Below, piece by piece: positions 1 to 11,800 of a DNA stretch of 64,000 nt. The first letter of the stretch is position 1; every line of letters starts with the position of its first letter. Under the pieces are notes generated by a model. That model ran no database searches. It saw only the letters and a program-made list of their open reading frames with translations, and was not told where the DNA came from. The position numbers were made by a program, and so were the translations under genes. The stretch covers positions 57,674,122-57,738,121 of the forward strand of contig NC_079202.1 of the NCBI RefSeq assembly GCF_026745355.1, given 5' to 3'. This DNA comes from Beta vulgaris subsp. vulgaris. Its lineage: Eukaryota; Streptophyta; Magnoliopsida; Caryophyllales; Amaranthaceae.

Positions 1-1
1 C

Positions 2-946
2 TATCCAGCAAACAAAAATATCACACAGCGTTTCTTACCATGTATTAGAGCTTCTCTTGCGCTGGACCTTGATAAATCAGTAACCGAGTTTACTCCTGCT
101 CAGACCCGAGTTGATATCCTTGCAGAGTCTCTCCCATATTTACAAAGATTCAGAGGGAAAACCATAGTTGTCAAGTATGGCGGGGCAGCCATGAAGTCTG
201 AGTCTCTTCAAGCATCAGTAATCAACGACCTTGTACTGCTCTCATGTGTGGGCATACGCCCTATTTTTGTCCATGGAGGTGGTCCTGAAATCAACCAATG
301 GCTTGACCGCATTGGCCTTAAACCAAACTTCCTAAATGGCCTTCGTGTCACTGATGCATCGACTATGGAGATAGTCACAATGGTTCTTGTGGGGAAGGTT
401 AATAAACATCTAGTCTCTCTCATAAATAAGGCAGGGGCCACAGCTGTGGGCCTCTCCGGTATGGATGGCCGCCTCCTTACGGCAAGACCATCTCCCAACG
501 CTGCTGAACTCGGTTTTGTGGGGGAGGTTGCTGTTGTGGATCCCACTGTCCTTCGGCCCTTGGTGGAGAATAATCACATTCCTGTTATTGCGTCAGTGGC
601 AGCAGACGAGAAAGGGCAATCCTATAACATCAATGCAGACACTGTAGCAGGGGAACTGGCAGCTGCATTGGGTGCTGAAAAGCTTATACTGTTAACTGAT
701 GTTGCGGGGATATTGGAAAATAAAGATGATCCAGGTAGTTTAGTAAAGGAGATTGACATTTCCGGGGTAAGGAAGATGATTTCAGAGGGGAAGATAGCTG
801 GCGGTATGATCCCGAAAGTCAATTGTTGTATTAGGTCAGTGGCCCAGGGAGTTAGAACCGCGAGTATAATTGATGGTAGAGTTCAGCATTCTCTGCTGCT
901 GGAAATTTTGACTGACGAAGGGGCTGGAACCATGATCAGTGGTTGA
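2..946 (+). CDS. NAGK: N-acetylglutamate kinase, plastidial, 5' part outside the window
   Basis: Phosphorylates N-acetyl-L-glutamate with ATP, the second step and feedback-controlled point of arginine and ornithine synthesis in plastids. The frame is open from base 2 to the TGA at 944-946 (314 codons). The ATG at 191 is internal, because the upstream codons still encode the conserved lead-in (residues ending [16 protein letters not shown]). Visible amino-acid-kinase signatures are KYGGAA, the glycine-rich [16 protein letters not shown], the ligand segment [28 protein letters not shown] and GGMIPKV, ending [12 protein letters not shown]. The kinase domain is complete at its C-terminus; only the transit peptide and first residues are missing. 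No intron lies in the visible part, as in intronless plant NAGK genes. The plant enzyme is known to be relieved of arginine inhibition by the PII protein; that is family knowledge, not seen here. Confidence 0.95.
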   Translation, partial: YPANKNITQRFLPCIRASLALDLDKSVTEFTPAQTRVDILAESLPYLQRFRGKTIVVKYGGAAMKSESLQASVINDLVLLSCVGIRPIFVHGGGPEINQWLDRIGLKPNFLNGLRVTDASTMEIVTMVLVGKVNKHLVSLINKAGATAVGLSGMDGRLLTARPSPNAAELGFVGEVAVVDPTVLRPLVENNHIPVIASVAADEKGQSYNINADTVAGELAAALGAEKLILLTDVAGILENKDDPGSLVKEIDISGVRKMISEGKIAGGMIPKVNCCIRSVAQGVRTASIIDGRVQHSLLLEILTDEGAGTMISG

Positions 947-1920
947 TGTTTATGTTATGTTCTAATTTCGTTTATTTTCATTGTACCCTCCCTTTTGTTT
1001 CTTCCCTACATTTTGAGGAGCAAGAATGGCAGCAATCATGTATATGAGAGATGTAGTCCTGTTAACTGTTGTTGGTTCGGAGTACCGTATTTTGTAGAAC
1101 ACAAATCTGATGCTAAATGAGTTCCCAGTCTCAAGTTTCTCCATTCGCCATTTATTTGTTTGTAGGATCAATTGGTAAGTATACAATGCAGGTGGAGGAT
1201 TCAAACTCGGAAGATAATGCAGGACCCATTTCTCAAGTCAATCCACAAAATGTTGTTTAATAGGTGTAATCCACATGAGGGTTTCTTGAGCAATGCAGCC
1301 ACAAGTATGATTTCTGCATTGCAGTGCGCCAGTCCCAATCATATATACAAAATGTGCGACTTCAGCAGTTATGCACTTATGCTGTGCACACGCTGTTCGA
1401 TGACGAAAAGGAGCATGTCATAATTCATGGGTTGGCTAGGCTGTGCACACCTAGATCTTCAGGATGGGATTAGATCTGACACTAAAATGGACTGATTGTA
1501 TAGTGTATTTGGGCTTCGCCACCACTCAAACAATCAGTCGAAAACTGTGTCGGATCATGCCGGATGAACTCTGATAGCTCCATTGTTCTGTTTAGTGCCT
1601 ACAGTGTTAAGAGGTCCAAAATGCACCAGATGTTTCCCAAATATCAATATTGAAGTGCAAATTATCCTAGCCGTTGGACATTGGCTACTTGAGTCCTTAA
1701 CTCCAATTTGGCAAAATTCCAACCTCTCAATACATTGAAAAAGTTGTTAGCACTTTTTAGTTTTTAGGTCACTTTTTCACCTACCAAAAAACACGGCAAT
1801 ATCCACGCCCCATCTCACCTCCCTCATTTACCCCCTAAAATCTGCTTCACTTACCACTTTTTTCTGTCTCTCTCTCTCTCCATTTCTCCGCAAAGTCCAA
1901 ACACACCTTCAACTCCTCAA
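947..1920. other. NAGK 3' flank and SG1-like promoter
   Basis: No gene is seen in these 970 bases. The first part is probably the NAGK 3' UTR. A pyrimidine run of CT repeats at about 1864-1883, some 40-55 bases before the next ATG, resembles the Y-patch often found at plant transcription starts. No clear TATA box could be assigned. Confidence 0.4.
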
Positions 1921-2940
1921 ATGGATTCTTCCTTAGCCATATCCTCCACTTTCCTCCCTTTCCACAAATCCAACAACAGCCTTCTACTTCCCTCAACTTC
2001 ATTTTCTCTCTCCTCAAAAACCCTCCTTAAACCCTCATCCAAAATCTCCATTACTGCTAATTATACACCTAATTACAAAAGTAATCCCTCAAATGGATCA
2101 AAAAATGAAAACCCATTTGCTGCAACTCTCCAAACCGCTGCAAAAACGGTGGTTTTGACGGTTGCAGCCACCTTAATGACCTCCAAACTCAAGGAAATGC
2201 CGGCAAAGGCGGAACCTTTAACACCAAGTGTGGAAAAAATTACTGTGGAAGAAGAGAAAGTTGATAATTTGAGTGAAATTGAAAGTGGGTCTGAAAGAAA
2301 CTCACCATTGTCTCACTTATTGGAATCAAATTCTGAGTTTGTGGACAGTTTGTGGAAGTTGTTGCAGCAAAAACTTGAATTGGGAGAAGATGAAGAAGCA
2401 TTGAAGGTTCTGGAAAAGTTGGTTGAAGCCCAACCTTTTGAAATGGAGTGGAAATTTCTGAGGGCGAGATTGTTGAGTGAAATGGGTAAAATTCAGGAAT
2501 CTAGAGAGGCTTTTGAAGATATTTTAGCATTGAATCCTCTCTCTTTTGAGGCATTGTTTGAGAATGCTTTGCTTATGGATCGTTGCGGCGAAAAAGATGG
2601 TGTGATTGTGAGGTTAGAGGGGGCTTTGAGCATTGCAATGGAGGAGAGTAAGGCTAAGGAAGCTAGGGATGTGCGGTTGATCATTGCTCAAATTCAGTTC
2701 TTGCAGAAGAATGTGGAAGAAGCAATGAATAGTTATGAGGAGTTGATTAAAGAGGATCCTAAAGATTTTAGGCCTTATTTCTGTAAAGGGATGATTTATA
2801 GTTTGCTTGATCGAAATGCCGAGGCTCGAGAACAGTTTGCTAAGTATAGAGAGCTTTCTCCCAAGAAATTTGAGGTAGATGGGTACTTAAGAACTCCGCT
2901 TTCGAGGATGAAGCTCTTTGGAACGGATTCGCAGAGTTGA
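1921..2940 (+). CDS. SG1: Plastid TPR protein, SLOW GREEN 1-like
   Basis: Single-exon gene for a 339-residue protein. Residues 1-55 are rich in Ser, Thr, Leu and Pro with few acidic residues, as in a chloroplast transit peptide. A short hydrophobic stretch at about 75-87 (TVVLTVAATLM) may be a membrane or thylakoid-type segment. From about residue 145 to 320 the protein is helical with tetratricopeptide-like repeats, e.g. LGEDEEALKVLEKLVEAQP and the repeat around KDFRPYFCKGMIYSLLDRNAEAREQF. The C-terminal block KYRELSPKKFEV..YLRTPLSRMKLFG matches what I recall of Arabidopsis SLOW GREEN 1, needed for early chloroplast development. SG1 is close to this length, so the gene looks intact. The molecular partner of SG1 is unknown. 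Fairly sure of the family; the transit peptide is inferred from composition. Confidence 0.85.
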   Translation: MDSSLAISSTFLPFHKSNNSLLLPSTSFSLSSKTLLKPSSKISITANYTPNYKSNPSNGSKNENPFAATLQTAAKTVVLTVAATLMTSKLKEMPAKAEPLTPSVEKITVEEEKVDNLSEIESGSERNSPLSHLLESNSEFVDSLWKLLQQKLELGEDEEALKVLEKLVEAQPFEMEWKFLRARLLSEMGKIQESREAFEDILALNPLSFEALFENALLMDRCGEKDGVIVRLEGALSIAMEESKAKEARDVRLIIAQIQFLQKNVEEAMNSYEELIKEDPKDFRPYFCKGMIYSLLDRNAEAREQFAKYRELSPKKFEVDGYLRTPLSRMKLFGTDSQS

Positions 2941-4918
2941 ATATGTGATGCATTGTGAATTGAGTTGAGGTTTTCTGTCTAAGAATAAGCAAGGAATGAG
3001 TTTGATGGGATGGAAGAAGCAATGCTATTGCTTCTAGGTAAATCCTTTGTCCCCTGTCATATTCTGTTAGTTAAAGAGTATTTTGCTTTATTGTTTGTTT
3101 AATATTAGGAACATCTTTACTGCGGCATATGATAAATTTTTTGGAGTTGTATACTAGATACTACATTTTAAAGATGAGAGAAGGCAGTGTGATGCAGGAT
3201 TGCTCACATGATATTGCAAGGAATGAGAAAATTAGAAATTTTATAAAATTGGGTGTTTGATTATATGCTTTGGCTATTTCCAATTTTCCATGTTTATGTC
3301 AAGATTGATGATAACTGTTGCTATTATGTAAGTATATCATGACAACTCTTTTAGTCCACCTTAGAGTGCCTCCAACTTGACTGACCTGACCCTCGATTAC
3401 CTGGATAAACAGCATATTTTGACACCTAAACTTGGGCAAGTATTGGAGAAACTTATTTCCTTGGAACTGCGGAGTCAGGTCTTTTTTATCCCTGAATTCA
3501 TACCCAAACATGATCTTTGCTCGAGTTTATGTAATATAGTTGCAATATAGCTTTTGCTTTTGAGTCATTTGTATGGGCAGCCTTGTGCTTATAATTGACA
3601 TGATAAGTAGTCTTAGCTACTATCAAAAAGCATGGATAACATTGGAGTTATCCATGTGAAACACTTTTCTATAGAACTTCTTTTTGGAGATATAGAAGCT
3701 AGATGACAGTTTTTGATGATGTACTGTCTTGGAAGATCAAAGAGACCTGCTACTGTCTCTGGCTCCGGGTTGCTGTCTTATGCTCAGTAAATTTGTCACT
3801 TTTACTTGTTGTCAAAAATACAACCCTGCGATAGTATATTGTTGTGTTTTCTTTTTCCTTGTATAGTGATTCTATTGCAAAGATGCGCGTTCTCCATTTT
3901 ATTTAAGTTAACCACTTAGAGCCTAAGCTCAAAGATCATTTTCTCTGGGAGGAGAAACCAACATGAGATCTAACTTGTTTTCTGGGATGTACTTTAGTTT
4001 TGTCTGCTCTGGTGGTCTAGTATGCTAAAGGTGAAGACATCCTCTAATTAGCTTTGATGTTTGCAAGTTCCTAGGATGATACCCGTTTCCTAATATATGG
4101 AATGAAGGTGTAAGTCTCGCTCTTGTGATGCTCATCAAGTAAGGTGCATCCACTACAAAGGACTTTACTAGTGAGTAAGGATCTCTAGATGGCCGCTGCA
4201 ATGCGTTTGTGTGCTCAGGATTTGTGAACTTTTCTTTCTGGAATCAATTAATAGGAAGGAAGTAGGTAATTCGTTAGATGATAGCTGGTTGTAAACCCTT
4301 GGCCAAAAGGTGCGTTGCTAGCCATGAGGTGGGCTTGAGCTTTGTCCATGCTGTTGACTTAAGGTATAACATAAACTAAAAAGTATTGATTGTTCATGTA
4401 ATATTTGGGGAACAGTACTCGCCCACCTTAATTTATGTTGGTAAGTTTATAGGTGCAGATATCAGCTAATCTTAATTGGTAAAATGTCCAGTGAGTATAC
4501 CAAAAACCTCGTGTATACGATGTGGTCATTGTTCCTTATGAAACAAAAAGAAAGAAAAACCTTATAGGGTTTCGTGTGTGAAGCCATGGGCCCTCTGGCA
4601 TGGAACAACCGATACTAGGCCAGGATAGCCATAGGCCCTCTGGCATGGAAACTTGGCACGAGCTTAGACCGTGTGCTTGCACAACCCAGCTTGTGCCGAG
4701 CTGTGTTTCAAAATTAGACACAATTCAAGGTCGATTACACTTGATCACAAGCTATAAGTTGAGATGGCAAATCGGTCGTTTAGATCATGCAAATACATCA
4801 TATATCCTTCTTTGGGCCTCTGTTCGTTTTCAGTTATGCAGATTGTTTCCTTGGAGGTCCATCATGTGAGGAATATTGGAAGTGCAAAGGTCATGGGATG
4901 TTGATTCAACTTGTATAC
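2941..4918. other. Intergenic, no gene seen
   Basis: AT-rich spacer downstream of the SG1-like gene, whose 3' UTR occupies the start. Only a small direct repeat stands out: a 17-base word ending in tggcatggaa at 4589-4605 and again at 4634-4650, followed by an inverted ttggcacgagct / agcttgtgccga pair near 4650-4700. This could be decayed transposon sequence, but I cannot assign a class. Confidence 0.5.
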
Positions 4919-5227
4919 TCATCCTCTTTTCCATAATAGTCCAATGTCTTCATCCAGTTTCATCATTACTTTCTGAAATTGGAGACTGTCATCATCTACC
5001 TTTCTAAAACCTAAGTCTCCAAATTTCTTCGGAAGACAAATATGATCCCACCATATGAGATTAAGAGAACGAGAGGCAGAGTCTTTATTCCAAAAATAAA
5101 TCCGATATGTTTTATCCAAGTTTTCATGGATATGTTGACTTGCTCTAAGATGGTGTAAGGTTTTTATTTTTTTTACAATGAAAATATGGTGTAATGTACG
5201 AAGCGTGTCAAATTTATATTGCTTCAT
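4919..5227 (-). pseudogene. LINE reverse-transcriptase C-terminal fragment
   Basis: The 102-codon minus-strand frame reads ...YFWNKDSASRSLNLIWWDHICLPKKFGDLGFRKV..., the segment following the reverse-transcriptase domain in plant L1-type LINEs (typical W..IC.PK..GGLG.R). Neither the upstream polymerase motifs nor a poly-A tail is visible, so it is a truncated relic. It lies directly before a SINE/Helitron nest. Confidence 0.75.
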
Positions 5228-5292
5228 AATTCCATTCCTTGATAAATGTGTATATAATCATATTGGTCTATTCAATATATATATATCAAAGG

Positions 5293-5510
5293 AAGGAAGG
5301 ATGAGGAGCTAGCTCATATGGTAGAGCACTCCCCTTTGATCCTTGAGGTTAGGGGTTCGATCCTTACTCCCAGCATTATGTTGGGGTATTTCCTTAGCAT
5401 GCTTTGCATGCTTTACCAGCCAATGTGTTGGTAGTTCCTACAAGGCTAGTAGTCTTGGTAGGGGTTAGCCCTTGGGCTAACTTAATTTCCCAATCAAAAA
5501 AAAAAAAAAA
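5293..5510 (+). mobile_element. tRNA-derived SINE, family A
   Basis: A tRNA-like head carries a Pol III A box (tagctcatatggtagagc, 5310-5327) and a B box (ggttcgatcc) about 30 bases further on. A unique body follows, ending in a poly-A run at 5496-5510. The 18-base target duplication atatatatatatcaaagg is at 5275-5292. Its 3' copy is split by a later Helitron: bases to 5517 plus 6070-6086. A diverged relative lies at 47640-47834. Confidence 0.85.
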
Positions 5511-5517
5511 ATATATA

Positions 5518-6069
5518 TCTCTATTATATAAGGAAAGGGGAGAGCAATGGTGTCCTCTTTTGAAATGCCAATTTTACCCCCCTTCTCTTTCTAAATTACA
5601 AAATAGTGTTTGTATTTTTGACTTTGCTAAATTTAAGAGCTGTCTATATTTGGCAAACTCTATTCCTCCTTTTTTTCCCTCAAAAAAATGTTACCATATC
5701 CAATTCCCACAGCCACAGTCAAGAAATAAAAATTTTTCGTGCCATATATCATACAGGTTGCGCGGATTCGATTATGGGCTTATAATTACACAATACTACG
5801 ATCTAATAAATTTTTTATAACTTAGAAGAGAAGCTCCTGGAAAAAACTAAAATAAATTTAAAACGCTAATAACTTAATAGGTCATGATTAGATTAACAAT
5901 ATTCGCGCATTTCCAGAATATTATTTTGTTCGCAATGACATTTTCTGAAATTTTCAATGATATATATATTTTTTTTTCTAAAATGTTCAAATTTGACTCT
6001 TATGCCGAAAAAAATCGAGTTTCTGTTTCAAAAAAAATTCATGCACGCATCGCGTGCAAAAAATTCTAG
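5518..6069 (+). mobile_element. Non-autonomous Helitron
   Basis: It begins TCTCTATTATATAAGG, the usual plant Helitron 5' end, and finishes CTAG (6066-6069). Just before the end is a GC-rich hairpin (gcacgc atc gcgtgc, about 6043-6057). It sits exactly between A (5517) and T (6070) with no target duplication, as expected for rolling-circle insertion. At 552 bp, it has no Rep or helicase coding capacity. Confidence 0.85.
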
Positions 6070-6086
6070 TATATATATATCAAAGG

Positions 6087-6743
6087 GTTTAAGATTAGGA
6101 TTATTGAAAAGGCAAAAGCTAACAAGCGTTCATGAGGCGTTAGATAAGATAACTAAAATAGAAACATTCAATAAATATGAACATTTATTATACTGATTGA
6201 TGGCTGATGCGTAATTTTGGAATGCATTTCAAGATTTATACCATTTCATGAAATATATTGTGTATATTCAACACCCCTGGACGTCTGTTAGCAAGATCTT
6301 TGATGTAATACCATTTCCAAATCTTATTTCTATTATAATTGTCCGATTGCTAACAATAAAAATTATTATTGTTGGTTCCTAATTATTCTGTGATTGACAT
6401 TATGTCGATTATTAGTGAAGTAGAGAATATTTAGACAAGGAAGCAGAGTTTATTTATTTTTAATAAAAAAAGAGCAAATTGGAAGATTTAATTGTTAAAA
6501 ATTGAGCTTCAAGTATATATATTTAACTATAAATAAAAAATATAAAAAGAGTTTAGAGGTTGAAAGAGTTGTGAGCATGAAGTTTGCAGACTTGCAGTGA
6601 GGTGGCTCTCATGTCTTAAGACCACGTCTACGTCTTTAAGTTGAAAGCTGTCGCACTTTCATTTTAGCTGGAATTTGATTTTGTGTATCTACTCCTTTTT
6701 AGTCTTCCTTTTGGATTAGCATTTTCTTGTACACTTAAATAAT
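6087..6743. other. Intergenic, nothing seen
   Basis: AT-rich sequence between the Helitron and the next SINE. It holds no credible gene, tRNA or repeat structure. Confidence 0.5.
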
Positions 6744-6754
6744 TTCTAATATTA

Positions 6755-6930
6755 CCTTGGTGTGAAGGATTAAGGGTCTCTCGCTTTTTAACCAAGGTTT
6801 TGGGTTCGAGCTTTGGGTATGGAAAAAATCTCAGCTGGAAGGGATGTTGTCTTTTGAAGTACCCATGCAAACTCTTGCAGGAAATTATTCCACTCGCCGA
6901 AGGCGATAGGAAACTCTTCAAAAAAAAAAA
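6755..6930 (+). mobile_element. tRNA-derived SINE, family B, copy 1
   Basis: The tRNA-like head has an A-box-like segment (gtgaaggattaagg) and a B box (gggttcgagct), then the body and a poly-A tail at about 6919-6930. A perfect 11-bp target duplication ttctaatatta flanks it (6744-6754 and 6931-6941). The body words tacccatgcaaactc and actcgccgaaggcg are shared with the copy at 8322-8495, and the first of them also with the copy at 51561-51739. Confidence 0.87.
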
Positions 6931-7094
6931 TTCTAATATTAATGGTTTAATGTTAGTACTTAGAGTAGTAATTGTTTGTGGTGAGATAAAAAAAAATTTG
7001 AAGGAGTTGAACTTGAGCAACATGGTACAACGTGGTGTTTTCGTATATCATTTTCAGTTTTTAGAAGTATGTTATAGTAAATTTATACTTCATA

Positions 7095-7346
7095 CTACCT
7101 CCGTTTCTTAATAAGTGCAACATTTCCCTTATTTGGAATAGTCACAATAAGTGCAACCAAGCTCAAAATGGTAAAAAAAGTTCAATATTATTACAAATAT
7201 GCCACCAAAAAGCAAGAGGGGACCACAACTTTTTTGTTTCATCACTTGAATTACTCTACTTTATTGTGGTCCCAACTTTCTCTCTCTACATTCCTTGGTA
7301 TTCCCCCACTTTCTCTATGTTGCACTTATTAAGAAACGGAGGAAGT
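7095..7346. mobile_element. Stowaway-like MITE, 252 bp
   Basis: About 29-bp terminal inverted repeats start ct(a/t)cctccgtttcttaat and are flanked by TA (7093-7094, 7347-7348). This is the Stowaway (Tc1/mariner-derived) layout. No coding capacity. Confidence 0.88.
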
Positions 7347-7348
7347 AT

Positions 7349-8180
7349 ATGTTTTCTAATCTTCATCTGAGTTTAATTTGTACATTTGCCGATTTGTACA
7401 TTTAACAATTAACATCTTTGATTATGTATATTTATTGAAATGAAATTAATATTGCTTATTTGCATTTTACACGAGTAGTTTTTATTGTCATAAATAGTAA
7501 AAAAAATATAATAAGAGTGAGGTAAATGAATTTTGCAAATGTCAAATGGGAACAACGTATTACGATATGAAGAGAGTATAATGTTCTCGATTATGAGGAT
7601 AACGCAACAAATAAATCCGAAAAAAGAAAGGGTATGTAAGATAAGTGAATCCAATCAATTTATCAATGATTAATTCATCCCTCTTTTGCATCAAACAAAA
7701 TCAATGATTAATTCATACTTAACACTTTGGTATTGTAAAAAGCTCTTACAATGACCTAATATTATTAGTTTGATACTTTACATTGTCTTGGTATCATATA
7801 ACGACATACATTTTGTATGTAAAGAAATTAGTTAAACAGACTTATATTTCTAAATGGAGATGAGAATACGATATAGTATTATGCTACGTGCTTATTAACT
7901 ATTATCAATATTGACGAATAATTATAAATTTATTATGGACAAATATATTATACTAACTTATTTTAAATTTTTTTCTCTGAAATAAATCAAATAAGTTAAA
8001 TAGAAAATGCTACAAAATTTAGCACTTAGAAATCTTAATTCCACTTCCCTTTTCAAATGTGTGTCATATATTATGTTGAACAATTCTTTTATGTTTGGTC
8101 ACTACTCTGTACACCAAATTTTCATGTAAGCCCAAAAATTAATAAGAATAAATAGTAAATTGTAGGTTGATAATATGTTA
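7349..8180. other. Intergenic, nothing seen
   Basis: Very AT-rich spacer. No gene or structured repeat could be supported. Confidence 0.45.
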
Positions 8181-8615
8181 CTCTCTCCGTTCAAAATATA
8201 AGTCGTTTAAGGTTTTTGCAAAAAGATTAAGAATTTAGTTAATTTTAGTCGGATTTGCACAGTTAAAGAATTGACATTAAATATTGTATTGATAATACAA
8301 AATAACTTATAAACTTATCTTATTTTTGGTCCTACTACGAGAAGTTTCCCACCGCCTTCGGCGAGTGGACTAATCTCCTGCGGGAGTTTGCATGGGTACC
8401 CCAGCTGAGATTTTTTCCCTACCCAAGGTTCAAACGCGAAACCTTAGTTAAGGAGCGAGAGACCCTTAACCACTCACGACTGCCCCAATTGGTACCTATA
8501 AGTTTATCTTGATAGTATAAAGTTGCATTTAATCTTACATTGATATTATAAAATGCCTTAAATTTTGAAGCAAATTTTTTTAACTAAAATACTTTATAAT
8601 TTGAAACAGATGAAG
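8181..8615. mobile_element. Degenerate Stowaway-like MITE interrupted by a SINE
   Basis: The left end ctctctccgttcaaaatata and the right end (reverse complement cttcatctgtttcaaattat) are diverged inverted repeats flanked by TA at 8179-8180 and 8616-8617. The middle is interrupted by family B SINE copy 2 (8322-8495), so the MITE is the older insertion. Without the SINE it would be about 245 bp, similar to its neighbour at 7095. Confidence 0.65.
8322..8495 (-). mobile_element. tRNA-derived SINE, family B, copy 2
   Basis: Reverse-strand copy of the SINE at 6755. On the minus strand it starts ggggcagtcgtgagtggtta (A-box region) and continues to gcgtttgaacc (B box) and the shared body ending near gccgaaggcgg. 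Imperfect flanking duplications are at 8307-8321 and 8496-8510 (13 of 15 bases), so it is older than copy 1. Nested in a MITE. Confidence 0.8.
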
Positions 8616-8873
8616 TATATTAGAATGCCATTAAAGTACTATAACGAGGAGAAGGTCCACCAAATTTCTTTGTTATTAGAACTCTTCATTAACACTTAAG
8701 AATAAATTAAATAATTGTACTACAATTTGAAAACCAATAACAACCTGGCACTTTAGGCAGCATAGTTTATAAAAAGAGCCTATACTAAAACAAAAGATTA
8801 GTCACAAAAATACATCATCAATTTATAACTTGTTAGAAACAGAGGAAAACAGAGCAAGAATATAAACTCATAA

Positions 8874-11800
8874 ATGGCAGAAAAACAGATAAAGAAAAGT
8901 GTGGAGGGAAAATCAACGGTCATAGTTGCACCGCCATCATCATCCACCATCACAGAGGAGAAATCAACGGCTATTAGTCCTCCTCCGGCACCGGCAACTC
9001 CTGAGGTTACCGTCGCCGTCGTTGAAAGTATTCCATTCTATATTTCTATCCAACTTCTTGTCTTGTTTTTGCTGTGGTTTGTTATCGTTTTTTGTTTTCA
9101 GTTTTCGACATTTTTGAAAACTAAAAAACAAAAACAAGAAATCAGAAAAAGTAGTTTTCACTTTTCAGTTGTCAGTTTTCAAAATTATCATGTTCTCAAT
9201 AAATTTAACTAATTTTTTATTCATTACAGGACATACATCATACTCCCTCCGTCCCAAAATATATTTCCCATTTTCCTTTTTTAACGATAATTTATGCAAG
9301 TAGAATATAAGAGGGATAGTAAATATTTTTTGTTTATTTAAATAAATGTTGTATGGGAAAAGATGATTTTAGGAGAGAGAATGGAGAATAATTGGTGAAA
9401 GAGCATTAATTCTAACATTTTGGTTGGATAAACAAAGGAAAAACAAAATTCAAGAAGCAAATAAATGATGGAACACGGTTTTTCTAGACAAATTACGAAA
9501 AAATGTAAAACTAAATATGAAAATGGGAACTATATTTTGGGACACCCAAAATGAAAATGGGAATTATATTTTGGGACGGTGGGAGTAGTATTTTGAAAAT
9601 AAAAAATAGAAAACCACTATAATACCAAACGGGTCCTAAGCATTAATAATATCAATTAAAGCGTGATTTTGTCGTATATTCATGAACTAATAGCATATTA
9701 GGAAATATTTCTTCCATTTCCTTTTATTTACAACGGTTTGATTTTAAATAATTCACCAACTTTACTTAGTTTATTTTTTGTAATTTATGGATAAGAAATT
9801 AGAAAATATATATTTAATTATAATCTTATTAGACTCGTTTGAATGTATATTTTTCAAATCCTTCATTTGTTTTCATTTAGTTGCAATAAATGAAACTTTT
9901 AATGTCTCAATACGCCTTTGTTGCAACTAAATGACAACGGAAGAAGTATTTACTTTTTATAGTTTTCAATTATCGATAACAAAATATTCTAAATATTCTA
10001 ATGGTTGAAGTTATGTTTATGCATTAGTGAGCTAGAAAGTAAAACTGTGGCAAGTAAAAAGAAACTGTGGAAGTATATTTGATGTTTATGTGTAGTCGGT
10101 AAATATATGAAACCCGTTATTATTACTGTTGTGAAAAAAAAATTATAGTGTTTGGGTGAAAGCTGATGTTTATCTTGATGTTGTTTATCAACAGAAGTTG
10201 AAGATGCTGAAGCTAAAAGGAATAGGCCATCAGTTGACAGGGGTGAGTCAACGGTGGCACATAAGATTCAGTTCTATTTCATTTCATGTTCATCCACGTT
10301 ATAAGGAATATTAATGATATTAAATTATTAACAAAGATAAATCTTCAATTACGATGAAGAGATTGTAAATCGCAAAATGACCTATTGAAAAATGTCGTAA
10401 ATATTTTTTTATCCATACGAGTCACGAAGACAGTACAAAATACAAAGAAATGGGATTCGAACTTATAACCTATTGTTCACGATACCTCAATCTTAGCCAC
10501 TCGGCCAAAACATCATTGAAAAAAAAAACTAAATAAAATAAAATAAAATGTCATGAATATTGTTATAAGTGACTTATATTTCGCTATAATGTCTTGTAAA
10601 GAGAAAATGATGGGAATATCAATGTTATACTACTATTTACAAAATGTAACTATTATTGTTACAGATATTGCACTAGCACATGTTGAGCAGGAAAAGAGGT
10701 TGTCTTTTATAAAGGCATGGGAAGAAAGTGAGCAAACTAAAGCTATTAACAAGTAAGTCTTTTTCTAATCACCACATTACATGACGTATCTTCAGTGGCG
10801 AGGCTATGTTGAGGTCTAAGACGGCCATGGTCCTCGCAGGCCTCAACATAGCTTTGAAGAAAATCAATAGTAATCAATGCTTGTATCTTGTTTTATTGGT
10901 AAACTGGTCTCTTTCACAACTATATTTAGAATTCTTTGTTAAACTGCCCCCTTCCACAACCAAGTCTAGCTTCGCCTTTGCGTACCTTTTTTTTTCTTTG
11001 GCGTTAAAATTGTTAATATGACGTATCTTGGGATTTGGGAAGGTGGTCATAAGATCCCTCCATAAATATCATGGTAGTTAAATAACTTCCATAACCGTCA
11101 TATCGTTACATAACTACCATGACTAACCATTTGATCATGCTCTAATGAAGGTCTAACAATTATGCATTATGATGCATAAGATTTTATGCATCTAAAACAA
11201 CCCCAATATGCAATAGAAATCCTTTATCTCATGTGTCACAATTGCGAAATGATGGAACATGAGAGCAAATATGAAAGCTAAGCAACCATGAGTTTTTCTA
11301 TGGAGTCCTCACCTTTAATATTTCAAACTCTGCGCAATACCTCCTGGAAGTGTATCATTGATGCCTTAAATGTAATTTCTTCCGTCATTAGTTCTACTAT
11401 AGAGATGTTTTATGCGTTCTAATATAGATTTGTAGTTTGATATTGATTTAATTAGTTTAAACCTCTTGTTATTAAGTGGAGAATAAGGGTTTAAGTTGAT
11501 TTTTCTCCACTTTATAACATGAAACTTAGCTAATTAAATCAGTTTCCAGCCTAAATTAGTTTCTTCACTACCGTAATTTCTTATACAATATAGATTTCCA
11601 ACAAACATTTAGCTATTTAAGCACACCATTTAGAGTTAGACTACAAAAACTCGCTTGCTAAGTATATATTAATATAATGTTAGCTTTATTATATTTGATT
11701 TAAAAGTTTCTGAAAACTGAATGGTGAAGTTGATTGAACAGAGCTGAGAAGAAGTTTTCTGCTCTCGACGCGTGGGAGAACAGCAAGAAAGCATCTTTAG

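Noticed and set aside
191..946. Start of NAGK at the ATG at 191
   Set aside because: Conserved kinase sequence continues upstream in frame to base 2, so this Met is internal.
5303..5375. tRNA gene candidate
   Set aside because: A and B boxes are present but acceptor and anticodon stems do not pair; it is a SINE head.
5404..6196. Frames of 138, 61 and 79 codons
   Set aside because: They cross SINE and Helitron boundaries and match no protein family.
8874..9212. Single-exon 112-residue protein
   Set aside because: Past 9027 the sequence turns into low-complexity intron. Only the donor at 9028 joins correctly to the remorin domain.
10440..10520. tRNA-Ser/Leu gene candidate on the minus strand
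   Set aside because: No acceptor stem, and flanked by target duplications with an A-tail remnant; it is a SINE.
10794..10985. Possible small hAT-like element (ggcgaggct ... agcttcgcc)
   Set aside because: Inverted ends are short, no 8-bp duplication found. The ctatgttgagg/cctcaacatag pair may be a chance hairpin.
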